DNA of 32,899 nucleotides from a virus. Shown piece after piece: positions 1-6,936 of this stretch (position 1 is its first letter; the number at the start of each line of letters is the position of its first letter). Under the pieces are notes generated by a model, which saw only the letters and a program-made list of their open reading frames with translations, made no database searches and was not told where the DNA came from. Both the position numbers and the translations under genes were made by a program. The DNA lies in the IMG/VR virus record IMGVR_UViG_3300025141_000424, positions 1 to 32,899 of that record; one strand, written 5' to 3'.

Positions 1-786
1 ATGCTAATAGAGACAGTACCTGCACTTTCACCTATTGGTTCTGGTGAAGACGATTCTGCTATGTTTGATCTAATGGAAAAAGAGCAGGGTTCAAAGCATA
101 TCACCCGTGTACATGTTTATGACGAAAGAGCAGCTGCTAACAGCGATGCAAAGTTTTATCAACAGCTTATTGAAGGTTTGGGAATAATGAAAATATCAGG
201 TGGTAGCGTGCCTGCTGACAATGAAAAAATTAGCGAGTCAGGTGTAGGATCTGAACCTATATTTGTAAAAGAAAAGCTTGAAGATCAGGATATAAATGGT
301 GAAAAAAGGGAAGAAGAAGTAGTTGTTGTTAACGCAGAAAGTATTACGACAGAAGATCTCAAAGATAAAATAAAGGACTACTTTCCAAACGTTACATTTG
401 GAAGTAATAATTCAACGGTTAAATCTTTATCTTTTCAAAGCAGTACTAGCGGTGATGTTAATAATGTATTGCTTTTAAATTCATTAAATAATAAGAAATC
501 AGGAACACCATCAAGAACTGATCTAGTAGACCAAGAAGACGTAAGAGTAATACCTTCAACAGTTACTCTAAATTGCATGGGTTTACCGGTAATACAACGA
601 GGTAATCAAATATATATTGATACGGGTACAGGTACTACACTAGATAATATTTATACAGTAACAAATGTTACTCATAATATTGGTCCTGGTGACTTCAGTA
701 CTAGTCTTACGCTTACTTGTACAAATCAAGGTGATACAGATTCACTTAGAGACAAAATTAGAGTAGCAGAAGGCTTAAAAGGTTGA
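1..786 (+). CDS. Baseplate hub / tail protein, C-terminal part (5' end probably outside window)
   Basis: The frame is open from the first base, so the ATG at base 1 may be an internal Met; the product is probably cut by the window edge. 261 residues are visible. The middle (about 75-180) is low-complexity and acidic/Ser-Asn rich. The last 75 residues form a compact beta-rich segment: PVIQRGNQIYIDTGTGTTLD, then YTVTNVTHNIGPGDFSTSL. A G-x-x-I-x-I-D-x-G-T-G loop followed by Y-x-V-x-x-V-x-H-x-I-x-x-G-x-F-x-T is what I associate with the C-terminal part of phage baseplate hub / late-control-D type tail proteins, where it helps form the barrel at the tail tip. That is family resemblance from memory; the N-terminal half is unassigned. 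A sigma70-like promoter for the next gene overlaps its stop codon. Confidence 0.5.
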   Translation: MLIETVPALSPIGSGEDDSAMFDLMEKEQGSKHITRVHVYDERAAANSDAKFYQQLIEGLGIMKISGGSVPADNEKISESGVGSEPIFVKEKLEDQDINGEKREEEVVVVNAESITTEDLKDKIKDYFPNVTFGSNNSTVKSLSFQSSTSGDVNNVLLLNSLNNKKSGTPSRTDLVDQEDVRVIPSTVTLNCMGLPVIQRGNQIYIDTGTGTTLDNIYTVTNVTHNIGPGDFSTSLTLTCTNQGDTDSLRDKIRVAEGLKG

Positions 787-811
787 AAATTTATAATTTC
801 TTTTGTATAAT
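783..811 (+). promoter_or_regulatory. Sigma70-like promoter of the polymerase gene
   Basis: TTGAAA (783-788), a 17-bp spacer and a perfect TATAAT (806-811) lie upstream of the ATG at 829. The -35 box overlaps the stop of the tail gene. The predicted start near 818 leaves only an AAGGAG Shine-Dalgarno leader. This is one of only two promoters here with a recognisable -35 box, so host RNA polymerase probably reads it early. Confidence 0.6.
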
Positions 812-828
812 ATAAAAAAGGAGTTATT

Positions 829-1899
829 ATGAAAATTGTTTTATCTAGAAACATTACCGGCCTAACACGTGATATAACATACAATACGACTAGCAAGAGT
901 GTTGATACGAATTGTGATACATTCTGGAAAGATGATCGTGTAATTTGTCTCATGAAATATGTAAAAATGAATGAATACAAAAGACTAGATTTAAAGTATA
1001 AGCAGTTGTTAAAAACATTAAAAATAGAAGATTCAAATATAAACTGGGGATCATTGCTTGGCAAGCAAAAGATACAATACAAATTCATCAAATTGATGGA
1101 TGATATAGGTAATATTGATTTTGATGAATATTCGAAAAAGCATTTACCAAATCGTCTTAAGCTATTTGAAAGATTGTGTAATTTTGCATACAAAGATGAA
1201 AAGAAAAGAGCTCTAGTTTATAATCATAATAAAATATTAACCGGTCGTGCTAGTGTAGAACGTGGCTTTAATTTAATGACGTTAAAGAAGGCTGAACGGA
1301 AAAACTTGCAATCAATGCAACAAGGTGGAGCAATAATAGAGATTGACATTAAATCTTTAGAGCCTCGCTTATACTTATTTTTGATTAAAAATATTGATGT
1401 CGAGGATGCTTATTCACATTTACTTACAAATGTATTAGGATATGCTGTTGGTGATATTGAAAGAAAAGATATAAAATTAGCAATGATATCCATTCTATAT
1501 GGAGCTAGTGTGCATAAAATTAGAAAAATAACAAAACTTAAGACAAGTGATATAAAGAAAATACGAGAATACCTAGACGTAGAAGCATTGCAAAATAAAG
1601 TAATTAAAGAGTTTGATGAAAAAGGTTACTTTGAAAATGCTTACGGTAGAAAAATATATTCAAAAAATGCACCGGTAAATTATTATATTCAGTCTACTGC
1701 TGCTGATTTTTCATGTTTAGTCTATGAACAACTATTAAGTAAGCTTCCTGAATACGGTATTAATTTAATCGGTGTTATTCATGATGCTATAATCTTAGAT
1801 GTTAGAAAAGACTTGATAAATGATGTTTTATCGATAACTTCTTGTGTGGAACCGATAATTAATAACACAGCATATTTTAAAACGGAAAGACATAGCTAA
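829..1899 (+). CDS. polA: Family A DNA polymerase, short form: palm and fingers only
   Basis: A 356-residue polymerase that carries the family A catalytic motifs but is far shorter than Pol I or T7 polymerase. TGRAS (138-142) leads into the fingers. Motif A is EIDIKSLEPR (171-180; metal ligand D173). Motif B is RKDIKLAMISILYG (212-225; K216, Y224). A QSTAAD stretch (288-293) matches the family's Q-G-T-A-A-D. Motif C is VIHDAIILDV (316-325; D319), where the residue after the Asp is Ala, not the usual Glu. The first ~130 residues match no exonuclease motif I can see, so 3'-5' proofreading is absent or on another gene, as I recall for the split polymerase of phage RM378. A strong AAAAAAGGAG precedes the ATG. 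It overlaps the next start by one base and opens the replication cluster. Confidence 0.85.
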   Translation: MKIVLSRNITGLTRDITYNTTSKSVDTNCDTFWKDDRVICLMKYVKMNEYKRLDLKYKQLLKTLKIEDSNINWGSLLGKQKIQYKFIKLMDDIGNIDFDEYSKKHLPNRLKLFERLCNFAYKDEKKRALVYNHNKILTGRASVERGFNLMTLKKAERKNLQSMQQGGAIIEIDIKSLEPRLYLFLIKNIDVEDAYSHLLTNVLGYAVGDIERKDIKLAMISILYGASVHKIRKITKLKTSDIKKIREYLDVEALQNKVIKEFDEKGYFENAYGRKIYSKNAPVNYYIQSTAADFSCLVYEQLLSKLPEYGINLIGVIHDAIILDVRKDLINDVLSITSCVEPIINNTAYFKTERHS

Positions 1900-2417
1900 T
1901 GAGTGTTACATCAGGAAGTTCAAATAAGAATAGACTTAAAATGGGAGCAGGATTTGTAGGTGGCGGCCCAAGCCCAATACTGAATCCAAGAAATATTTCG
2001 CTATCAGGGTATTCAGGATCTCCTAGGTATTCAGCCGACAGCATGTTTTCAATTTATACCGGTGCTAAAAAAGCAATTGAAGAAATCGATGAAGAATCAG
2101 GGGATGAAGAAATGAAAGAAATTGAAAAGACACTTGTTGCAGAAGCTAGCATTAGAAAGATTTTTAAAAAGCAGCTTATCATTCATGAAGCAGAGCTTAG
2201 AGAAGTAGCCCAGCTAATTAGAATTATTCCGACAGCTATAAGTGCTTATAACATGATTGATGAAGATGAAGATGAAAAAAATGAAGAGCAAGATGTTGAT
2301 GAAATGTCAACAGTAGCCGGCTCCCTAGGCGGAGGTGGCGGTTATACCGGACCATTGTCAGGAAGTAAGCATGATTTAGAAAAGATGCGCAAAGTAGGAT
2401 ATGGCGCAAAATATTAA
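1899..2417 (+). CDS. Unknown Gly-rich acidic protein between polymerase and SSB
   Basis: 172 residues, not recognised. The start overlaps the polymerase stop (TAATG), so the two are translationally coupled. Three parts are visible: a Gly/Ser/Pro-rich N-terminus (1-50, including GAGFVGGGPSPILNP), a charged helical middle (60-120) predicted to be coiled, and a flexible C-terminus with an acidic run (about 122-135) followed by a five-glycine stretch. There are no cysteines, membrane segments or enzyme motifs. The Gly-rich ends and helical core look more like a virion or scaffold-associated protein than a replication enzyme, although its neighbours are replication genes; this is inference. Confidence 0.7.
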   Translation: MSVTSGSSNKNRLKMGAGFVGGGPSPILNPRNISLSGYSGSPRYSADSMFSIYTGAKKAIEEIDEESGDEEMKEIEKTLVAEASIRKIFKKQLIIHEAELREVAQLIRIIPTAISAYNMIDEDEDEKNEEQDVDEMSTVAGSLGGGGGYTGPLSGSKHDLEKMRKVGYGAKY

Positions 2418-2468
2418 ATTATTTTTATAAAAATATTGTAGATTTATTAATATCGCATTATTATTAAT

Positions 2469-2500
2469 TTGCACCTTAACAAATAAGCGTTGCAAGTTAA
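2469..2500 (+). promoter_or_regulatory. Possible H-type mRNA pseudoknot in the gp32-like leader
   Basis: Two interleaved complementary pairs lie just upstream of the SSB gene. TTGCA (2469-2473) pairs with TGCAA (2491-2495), and TTAAC (2476-2480) pairs with GTTAA (2496-2500). The order S1-S2-S1'-S2', with a 2-nt first loop, a 10-nt second loop and directly abutting 3' strands, is H-type pseudoknot geometry. An AU-rich unstructured stretch (2501-2509) then leads to GGAG (2510-2513). T4 gene 32 is autoregulated by such a pseudoknot upstream of its ribosome-binding site. The stems are only 5 bp each and AT-rich, so chance is a real alternative. Confidence 0.4.
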
Positions 2501-2520
2501 ATTTTAAAAGGAGATAATAA

Positions 2521-3309
2521 ATGCCTATCGATTTTGACGCAATTAAGCGTAAATTAGAAAAACTTCAAGGTAATTCAAGAAGTCAATCCACAATGTGGAA
2601 ACCCACTGAAGGTGAGGAATCAACAGTTCGCTTGCTTTCTTTTCCAGATAATGATGGACAACCGTTCAAAGAACTGATGTTCTATTACAATATTCCAGGT
2701 CAAAGAGGACTATTGGCACCATATCAATTCGGAAAGAAAGATCCAATTCAAGAGCTTATCACAAAGCTTCGAGATGATGGAACAAAAGAGAGCTATGAGT
2801 TGGCTAAGAAACTTTATCCAAAGATGAGATGCTATGCAGCAGTTATCGTCAGAGGAGAAGAAGATAAGGGTGTGCAACTCTGGGGATTTGGAAAAACCGT
2901 ATATCAAAAACTATTAGGTATTATGCTTGATGAAGATTATGGTGATATTACAGATCCTAAGGAAGGACGAGATGTCAAAGTAATTTGTACAAAAAGTCCT
3001 GGACAGCAGTGGGCGACTACTGAAGTAATGCCTCGAGGTAAAGCAACGCCTCTTTCTAAGAATAAATCGGATATCAAAGAATGGAACGGAAATATTCCAA
3101 ACGTTCTAGATATTTTTAGTTGCAAGTCGTATGATGAGCTAAGTAAAATCGTTAATGATTGGTTAGCAGGTGATGATGAAAAAGAAGAAGAGGAGTGGGG
3201 AACATCTGGAAATAAAACAGAAACTGTAAACCCAACGTCTCAATTTGGAAAATCAACACAAAAGTCGTACAGTAATATTGATGATGCATTTGCAGATTTG
3301 ATTGACTAA
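2521..3309 (+). CDS. Single-stranded DNA-binding protein, T4 gp32-like
   Basis: 262 residues. It begins with a basic helical N-terminus (MPIDFDAIKRKLEKLQG), which in gp32 mediates cooperative binding. A core then runs from WKPTEGEESTVRLLSFPDN (27-45) through aromatic/basic strands (FKELMFYYNIPGQ, YAAVIVRG, VQLWGFGKTVYQKLL). The tail is acidic (DDEKEEEEWG near 218-227) and ends in DDAFADLID; such tails on phage and bacterial SSBs recruit partner proteins. I see no cysteine cluster like the T4 zinc site, so it is probably metal-free, as in several distant gp32 homologues. It would coat ssDNA and organise the recombinase, helicase and polymerase encoded around it. AAAAGGAG precedes the ATG, tandem terminators follow, and the leader may hold an autoregulatory pseudoknot. 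Confidence 0.8.
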   Translation: MPIDFDAIKRKLEKLQGNSRSQSTMWKPTEGEESTVRLLSFPDNDGQPFKELMFYYNIPGQRGLLAPYQFGKKDPIQELITKLRDDGTKESYELAKKLYPKMRCYAAVIVRGEEDKGVQLWGFGKTVYQKLLGIMLDEDYGDITDPKEGRDVKVICTKSPGQQWATTEVMPRGKATPLSKNKSDIKEWNGNIPNVLDIFSCKSYDELSKIVNDWLAGDDEKEEEEWGTSGNKTETVNPTSQFGKSTQKSYSNIDDAFADLID

Positions 3310-3311
3310 AT

Positions 3312-3330
3312 AGACATTTATGTCTTTTTT
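3312..3330 (+). terminator. Weak intrinsic terminator after the SSB gene
   Basis: Inverted repeat AGACAT (3312-3317) / ATGTCT (3320-3325) with a very short loop, followed by five more T (3326-3330). It sits 2 nt after the SSB stop codon and is the first of two tandem terminators. Confidence 0.5.
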
Positions 3331-3332
3331 AT

Positions 3333-3366
3333 AAAGCACACCAATTGGTGTGCTTTTTTTATTTTT
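3333..3366 (+). terminator. Strong intrinsic terminator, second of a tandem pair
   Basis: AAAGCACACC (3333-3342) and GGTGTGCTTT (3347-3356) form a perfect 10-bp stem with an AATT loop, followed by a T-rich tail (3354-3366). It isolates the SSB transcript from the recombinase gene, which has its own promoter. Confidence 0.85.
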
Positions 3367-3383
3367 AGCATGTAAAAATGAAC

Positions 3384-3413
3384 TTGATGCATTACAATAT
3401 TAATGTTAATATT
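3384..3413 (+). promoter_or_regulatory. Promoter and overlapping palindrome upstream of the recombinase gene
   Basis: TTGATG (3384-3389), a 17-bp spacer and TAATAT (3407-3412) fit a sigma70-like promoter just after the tandem terminators. A perfect inverted repeat, AATATTAA-TG-TTAATATT (3396-3413), overlaps the -10 box. That could be an operator for a dimeric regulator or an accident of AT-richness. AGAGAGG follows ahead of the ATG at 3428. Confidence 0.45.
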
Positions 3414-3427
3414 TCAAGAGAGGTAAC

Positions 3428-4591
3428 ATGGCTAAAGATAATTTTACAGCTGATTTAATCAAATCGCTGAACAGGGAGAGTGGATCAAGAGTTGCATACA
3501 ACTTATCTGAAGATGAAGCACCAACCACAGTAAAGCGCTGGATTAGTACAGGATCTAGACTTCTAGACTATATCTGCTCCAATCGAAGAGGCGGTGGACT
3601 TCCAGAAGGTAGGATTGTAGAAATATTTGGACCGCCATCGATTGGCAAGAGTCACATAGCAACTCAGATTGCAAGAAGCACACAAAAGTCTGATGGTATT
3701 GTGGTCTACATAGATACTGAAAACGCAACATCTGTAGAAAACTTAGGAATGCTAGGGGTCGATGTGTCAACAAGATTTGTGTATGTTGATACACATTGCA
3801 CAGAAGAGGTACTAAGCATTGCTGAAAAGACAATTCTTAAAGCAAAAGCACTGGACAAAGATATACCGGTAACTATTATATGGGACTCTGTTGCTGCATC
3901 TTCGCCAAAAGCAGAATTACTCGGTGATTACGATAAAGAGTCTATAGGCTTACAAGCACGTGCTATATCAAAAGGAATGAGAAAGATTACAGGTGTAATA
4001 GGTCAAACTAATACACTTTTCGTTATATTAAATCAAATACGTACAAAAATAGGGGTTATGTATGGAGATCCTACTACTACCCCCGGAGGCAAGGCAATAC
4101 CTTTTCACTCGTCTATACGAATTAAGCTGGGGGCCGGCCAACAAATCAAAGAAGGGGACGATGTAATCGGAATTAATGTATCAGCAAAAACAATCAAGTG
4201 TAAGGTTGCACCTCCTTTTAGAACTGCAAACTTCCAGATACATTTTGGTAAAGGAATTGTTGAACACGAGGAGGTATTTGATGTTTTAAGAAAACACGGA
4301 TCTGATACATGCGGAGAGTATGACGTGCATGTTGCAGGATCAGGTCAGTGGAAGACACTTACTGTTGCAGAACTTGAAACAGGTGAGGTTATTATTGAAA
4401 AGAAGTTTAGAAAGAAAGAGTTTAATGATATAATAACACATAAAGAATACAGGCCTTATGTTGAAGCACTTTTAGAAAAGGCAATGGTTAAAATAATGGG
4501 CGATCCAAATAACTTTAATCTAGACCCGGAATCATATGAAGAAGTACGTGCACTGTCAGATGAATTAGAGGTATTTGACCCGGAGGATTAA
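3428..4591 (+). CDS. recA: RecA-family strand-exchange recombinase (UvsX role)
   Basis: 387 residues with the complete RecA core. Walker A is GPPSIGKS (68-75). The YIDTENA segment (94-100) holds the conserved acidic residues, and Walker B is VTIIWDSVAA (148-157). Loop L2 follows NQIRTKIGVMYGDP (202-215) and TTPGGKAIPF (217-226), which is closer to cellular RecA than to T4 UvsX. The C-terminal part (from about 250, CKVAPPFRTANFQIHFGKGI) matches RecA, then extends about 110 residues with no motif I recognise and an acidic end. It would form ATP-dependent filaments on ssDNA displaced from the gp32-like protein and drive recombination-dependent replication and repair. It has its own promoter, and its stop lies 1 nt before the nuclease start, so the 3428-9444 genes probably form one operon. 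Confidence 0.9.
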   Translation: MAKDNFTADLIKSLNRESGSRVAYNLSEDEAPTTVKRWISTGSRLLDYICSNRRGGGLPEGRIVEIFGPPSIGKSHIATQIARSTQKSDGIVVYIDTENATSVENLGMLGVDVSTRFVYVDTHCTEEVLSIAEKTILKAKALDKDIPVTIIWDSVAASSPKAELLGDYDKESIGLQARAISKGMRKITGVIGQTNTLFVILNQIRTKIGVMYGDPTTTPGGKAIPFHSSIRIKLGAGQQIKEGDDVIGINVSAKTIKCKVAPPFRTANFQIHFGKGIVEHEEVFDVLRKHGSDTCGEYDVHVAGSGQWKTLTVAELETGEVIIEKKFRKKEFNDIITHKEYRPYVEALLEKAMVKIMGDPNNFNLDPESYEEVRALSDELEVFDPED

Positions 4592-4592
4592 T

Positions 4593-5552
4593 ATGGAAAA
4601 AACACTAATAGTTGACGGGCTTAATTTGTTTACTAGACACTATACAGCTCACCCTGCAATGAATGCAAATGGTGAGCAAATAGGTGGTATTGTTGGATTT
4701 TATTATACAGTCATAGACAAAGTTGAAAAATTTAAACCTGATAAGACAGTAATTGTTTGGGAGGGTGGAGGATCTAAAAGAAAACGTGATTTATATAGCG
4801 ATTATAAAAAGAAGAGTCGGCCTCAAAGAATGAATAGATATTATGAAGATATTCCTGATTCTATTCAAAACAGGAATTTTCAACTTAAGCTGCTTATAAA
4901 TCTTATGTCAAAACTTCCCATCAAGCAAATTTATGTAGAAGATTGCGAAGCTGATGATGTCATAGGTTATATGTCAACTTATAAACTAGCTGATGATATA
5001 AAATTAATTATTTCTTCAGATCATGATTTTTATCAGTTAATTAATGACAAGACGCGCATCTGGTCACCAACACTAAAAGCACTAGTTGACAAACAAAAAG
5101 TAATAGATAGGTATGATATACACCCTAATAACTTTTGTCTTGCGAAGTGCATTGTTGGTGACCCATCAGACAATATTAAGGGAGCACCTGGCGTGGGATT
5201 TAAAACTCTAGCAAAACATTTCAGTGAATTTCAAAGTGATCAGGAATGTACTATAGATCAGCTTTTAGAATCATGCAATGGTAAATATCAAGAAAAAGAA
5301 TTAAAGGCGTTCAGAAGCATTCTGGACAACGCAGATACAATTAAAAGAAACTGGAGACTAGTTCTTTTAGATATGCAAAATTTATCACATCAACAGATAG
5401 TAAAAGTTAACAACATAATTGAAAATGATGATGAAAAAATTGATAAAATGGGAATGATGAGATTATTATTAAAAAATGGCATACAAAATTTAAATGTTGA
5501 AAAAGGGTTCTTGACATTTAAAATCAATAAATTAAACAAAGGTAACCAATGA
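4593..5552 (+). CDS. 5'-3' exonuclease / flap endonuclease (T4 RNase H role)
   Basis: 319 residues from the ATG at 4593, chosen over an upstream TTG because GGAGG (4582-4586) is correctly spaced. PIN/FEN motifs appear in order: LIVDGLNLF (5-13, D8), the basic arch segment around SKRKRDLYSDYKKKSRP (61-77), EDCEADDVIGYM (116-127, metal ligands E119, D121, D122), SSDHDFYQLI (141-150, D143, D145) and the helix-three-turn-helix GDPSDNIKGAPGVGFKTLAK (189-208, D193). The set of acidic ligands looks complete. It would remove RNA primers and 5' flaps on the lagging strand, supplying the 5' nuclease that the short polymerase lacks. The stop overlaps the helicase start (ATGA). A basic C-terminal region may bind the SSB; that is inference. 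Confidence 0.88.
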   Translation: MEKTLIVDGLNLFTRHYTAHPAMNANGEQIGGIVGFYYTVIDKVEKFKPDKTVIVWEGGGSKRKRDLYSDYKKKSRPQRMNRYYEDIPDSIQNRNFQLKLLINLMSKLPIKQIYVEDCEADDVIGYMSTYKLADDIKLIISSDHDFYQLINDKTRIWSPTLKALVDKQKVIDRYDIHPNNFCLAKCIVGDPSDNIKGAPGVGFKTLAKHFSEFQSDQECTIDQLLESCNGKYQEKELKAFRSILDNADTIKRNWRLVLLDMQNLSHQQIVKVNNIIENDDEKIDKMGMMRLLLKNGIQNLNVEKGFLTFKINKLNKGNQ

Positions 5553-6925
5553 TGAATGCACAACCACAATACTTTTCAAAATACGGAAAACAATTTCAAG
5601 AAAAAATATTTCAGTCTTTGTTGAATGATCATAGATGGGCAGCACAAATGCTAGAAGTCATGACGCCTAAATACTTTGATATACGATATCTTGAGTATTT
5701 AGCACAAAAATATTTTGATTTCTATAACCACTATAAAACTTTTCCAACGATGCAGCTAATTGTAACGATGATTAAAGAAGAATTAAGGGAAGGCACAGAT
5801 ATAATTCTTAGAGATCAAATAATAGAATATTTAATGAGAATCAAAGCAAACCCTGATGCAGGTGATCTGCATTATGTTAAAGATAAGTCACTTGACTTTT
5901 GTAAAAAGCAAGCACTAAAGGAAGCGCTAGAGGAGTCTGTCAAGGCGATTGCATCGGAACAATATGAGTCTGTTGTTGGAATTATGAAAGAAGCAATATC
6001 TAGAGGGAATCCATCATCACTCGGGCATGATTTCTTTAATGATTATGAAGCTCGTTTTCTTAAAGAAAACAGAACGGCATGCCCGACAGGCATACCTCAT
6101 TTAGATAAAAAATCAGTGTTGAATGGTGGGTTAGGAAAAGGTGAAATTGGTGTTGTCACAGCTCCGACAGGTGTGGGTAAATCACACTGGTTGGTAGCAA
6201 TGGGTGCTGCTGCACTTCGAAGAGGTAAAAATGTTATTCACTATACTTTTGAATTATCAGAAACAATTGTGGGTACAAGATATGATAGTAATTTATGCTC
6301 TATTAACTCAAGTGATGTCATAGAGAAAAAAGAAGAAATTCTTAATTTTTACGAAAAAGAAAGTTTTGGTAGATTAATTATTAAAGAGTATCCAACGGGA
6401 TCAGCGTCGGTAATAACACTCAGGAATCATATTGAAAAGTTGATGATGAAATCATTTACTCCTCATTTAATCATCATTGACTATGCTGATATCATGAGAT
6501 CTACTAGAAAATATGACTCATTGAGGCATGAACTTAAACTTATTTATGAGGAGTTGCGAAATATGGCTATGGAGATGAGAGTACCAATCTGGACAGCATC
6601 CCAAGCCAATAGAGAAGCATCAAATGCACAAGTCGTTGGTTTAGAAAATATGTCAGAAGCATATGGTAAGGCTATGGTTGCAGATGTTGTAATATCAATA
6701 TCTCGAAAGCCAATGGAAAAAGCGTCAGGGGACGGTAGACTATTTGTTGCAAAAAACCGAGCAGGAAGAGATGGTATACTTTTTCCAATCAAGATAGACA
6801 CATCAATGTCTAAAATAAAAGTAGTAGAAAATGCATCTGAAATGACCCTAGAAACTGCTGTAAAAAGCGATAATACAAATATGAAAAATTTATTAAAAAC
6901 TAAGTGGAAAGAAATTAACGGCTAA
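5549..6925 (+). CDS. Replicative DNA helicase, DnaB/gp41 family
   Basis: 458 residues. The N-terminal domain (1-160) is helical, as in DnaB-family helicases. A linker leads to the RecA-like motor, beginning with the typical CPTGIPHLDKKSVLNGGLGKGE region (from 178). Walker A is APTGVGKS (205-212), Walker B is LIIIDYADI (307-315, D311), and TASQANREA (349-357) is the motif 3 segment with its Gln. RKPMEKASG and KNRAGRDG further on match the DnaB arginine region. It should form a hexamer that unwinds the fork 5'-3'. No primase domain is fused, so a separate primase must lie elsewhere. Two ATGs are possible (5549 and 5552); either is coupled to the preceding nuclease gene through a 4-nt overlap. 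Confidence 0.9.
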   Translation: MMNAQPQYFSKYGKQFQEKIFQSLLNDHRWAAQMLEVMTPKYFDIRYLEYLAQKYFDFYNHYKTFPTMQLIVTMIKEELREGTDIILRDQIIEYLMRIKANPDAGDLHYVKDKSLDFCKKQALKEALEESVKAIASEQYESVVGIMKEAISRGNPSSLGHDFFNDYEARFLKENRTACPTGIPHLDKKSVLNGGLGKGEIGVVTAPTGVGKSHWLVAMGAAALRRGKNVIHYTFELSETIVGTRYDSNLCSINSSDVIEKKEEILNFYEKESFGRLIIKEYPTGSASVITLRNHIEKLMMKSFTPHLIIIDYADIMRSTRKYDSLRHELKLIYEELRNMAMEMRVPIWTASQANREASNAQVVGLENMSEAYGKAMVADVVISISRKPMEKASGDGRLFVAKNRAGRDGILFPIKIDTSMSKIKVVENASEMTLETAVKSDNTNMKNLLKTKWKEING

Positions 6926-6936
6926 CAGGGGGTAAA

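Noticed and set aside
726-1193. A 155-codon open frame on the minus strand inside the polymerase gene
   Set aside because: The polymerase motifs lie on the + strand in the same region, and the antisense product has no ribosome site or recognisable motif. AT-rich coding DNA gives such open frames by chance.
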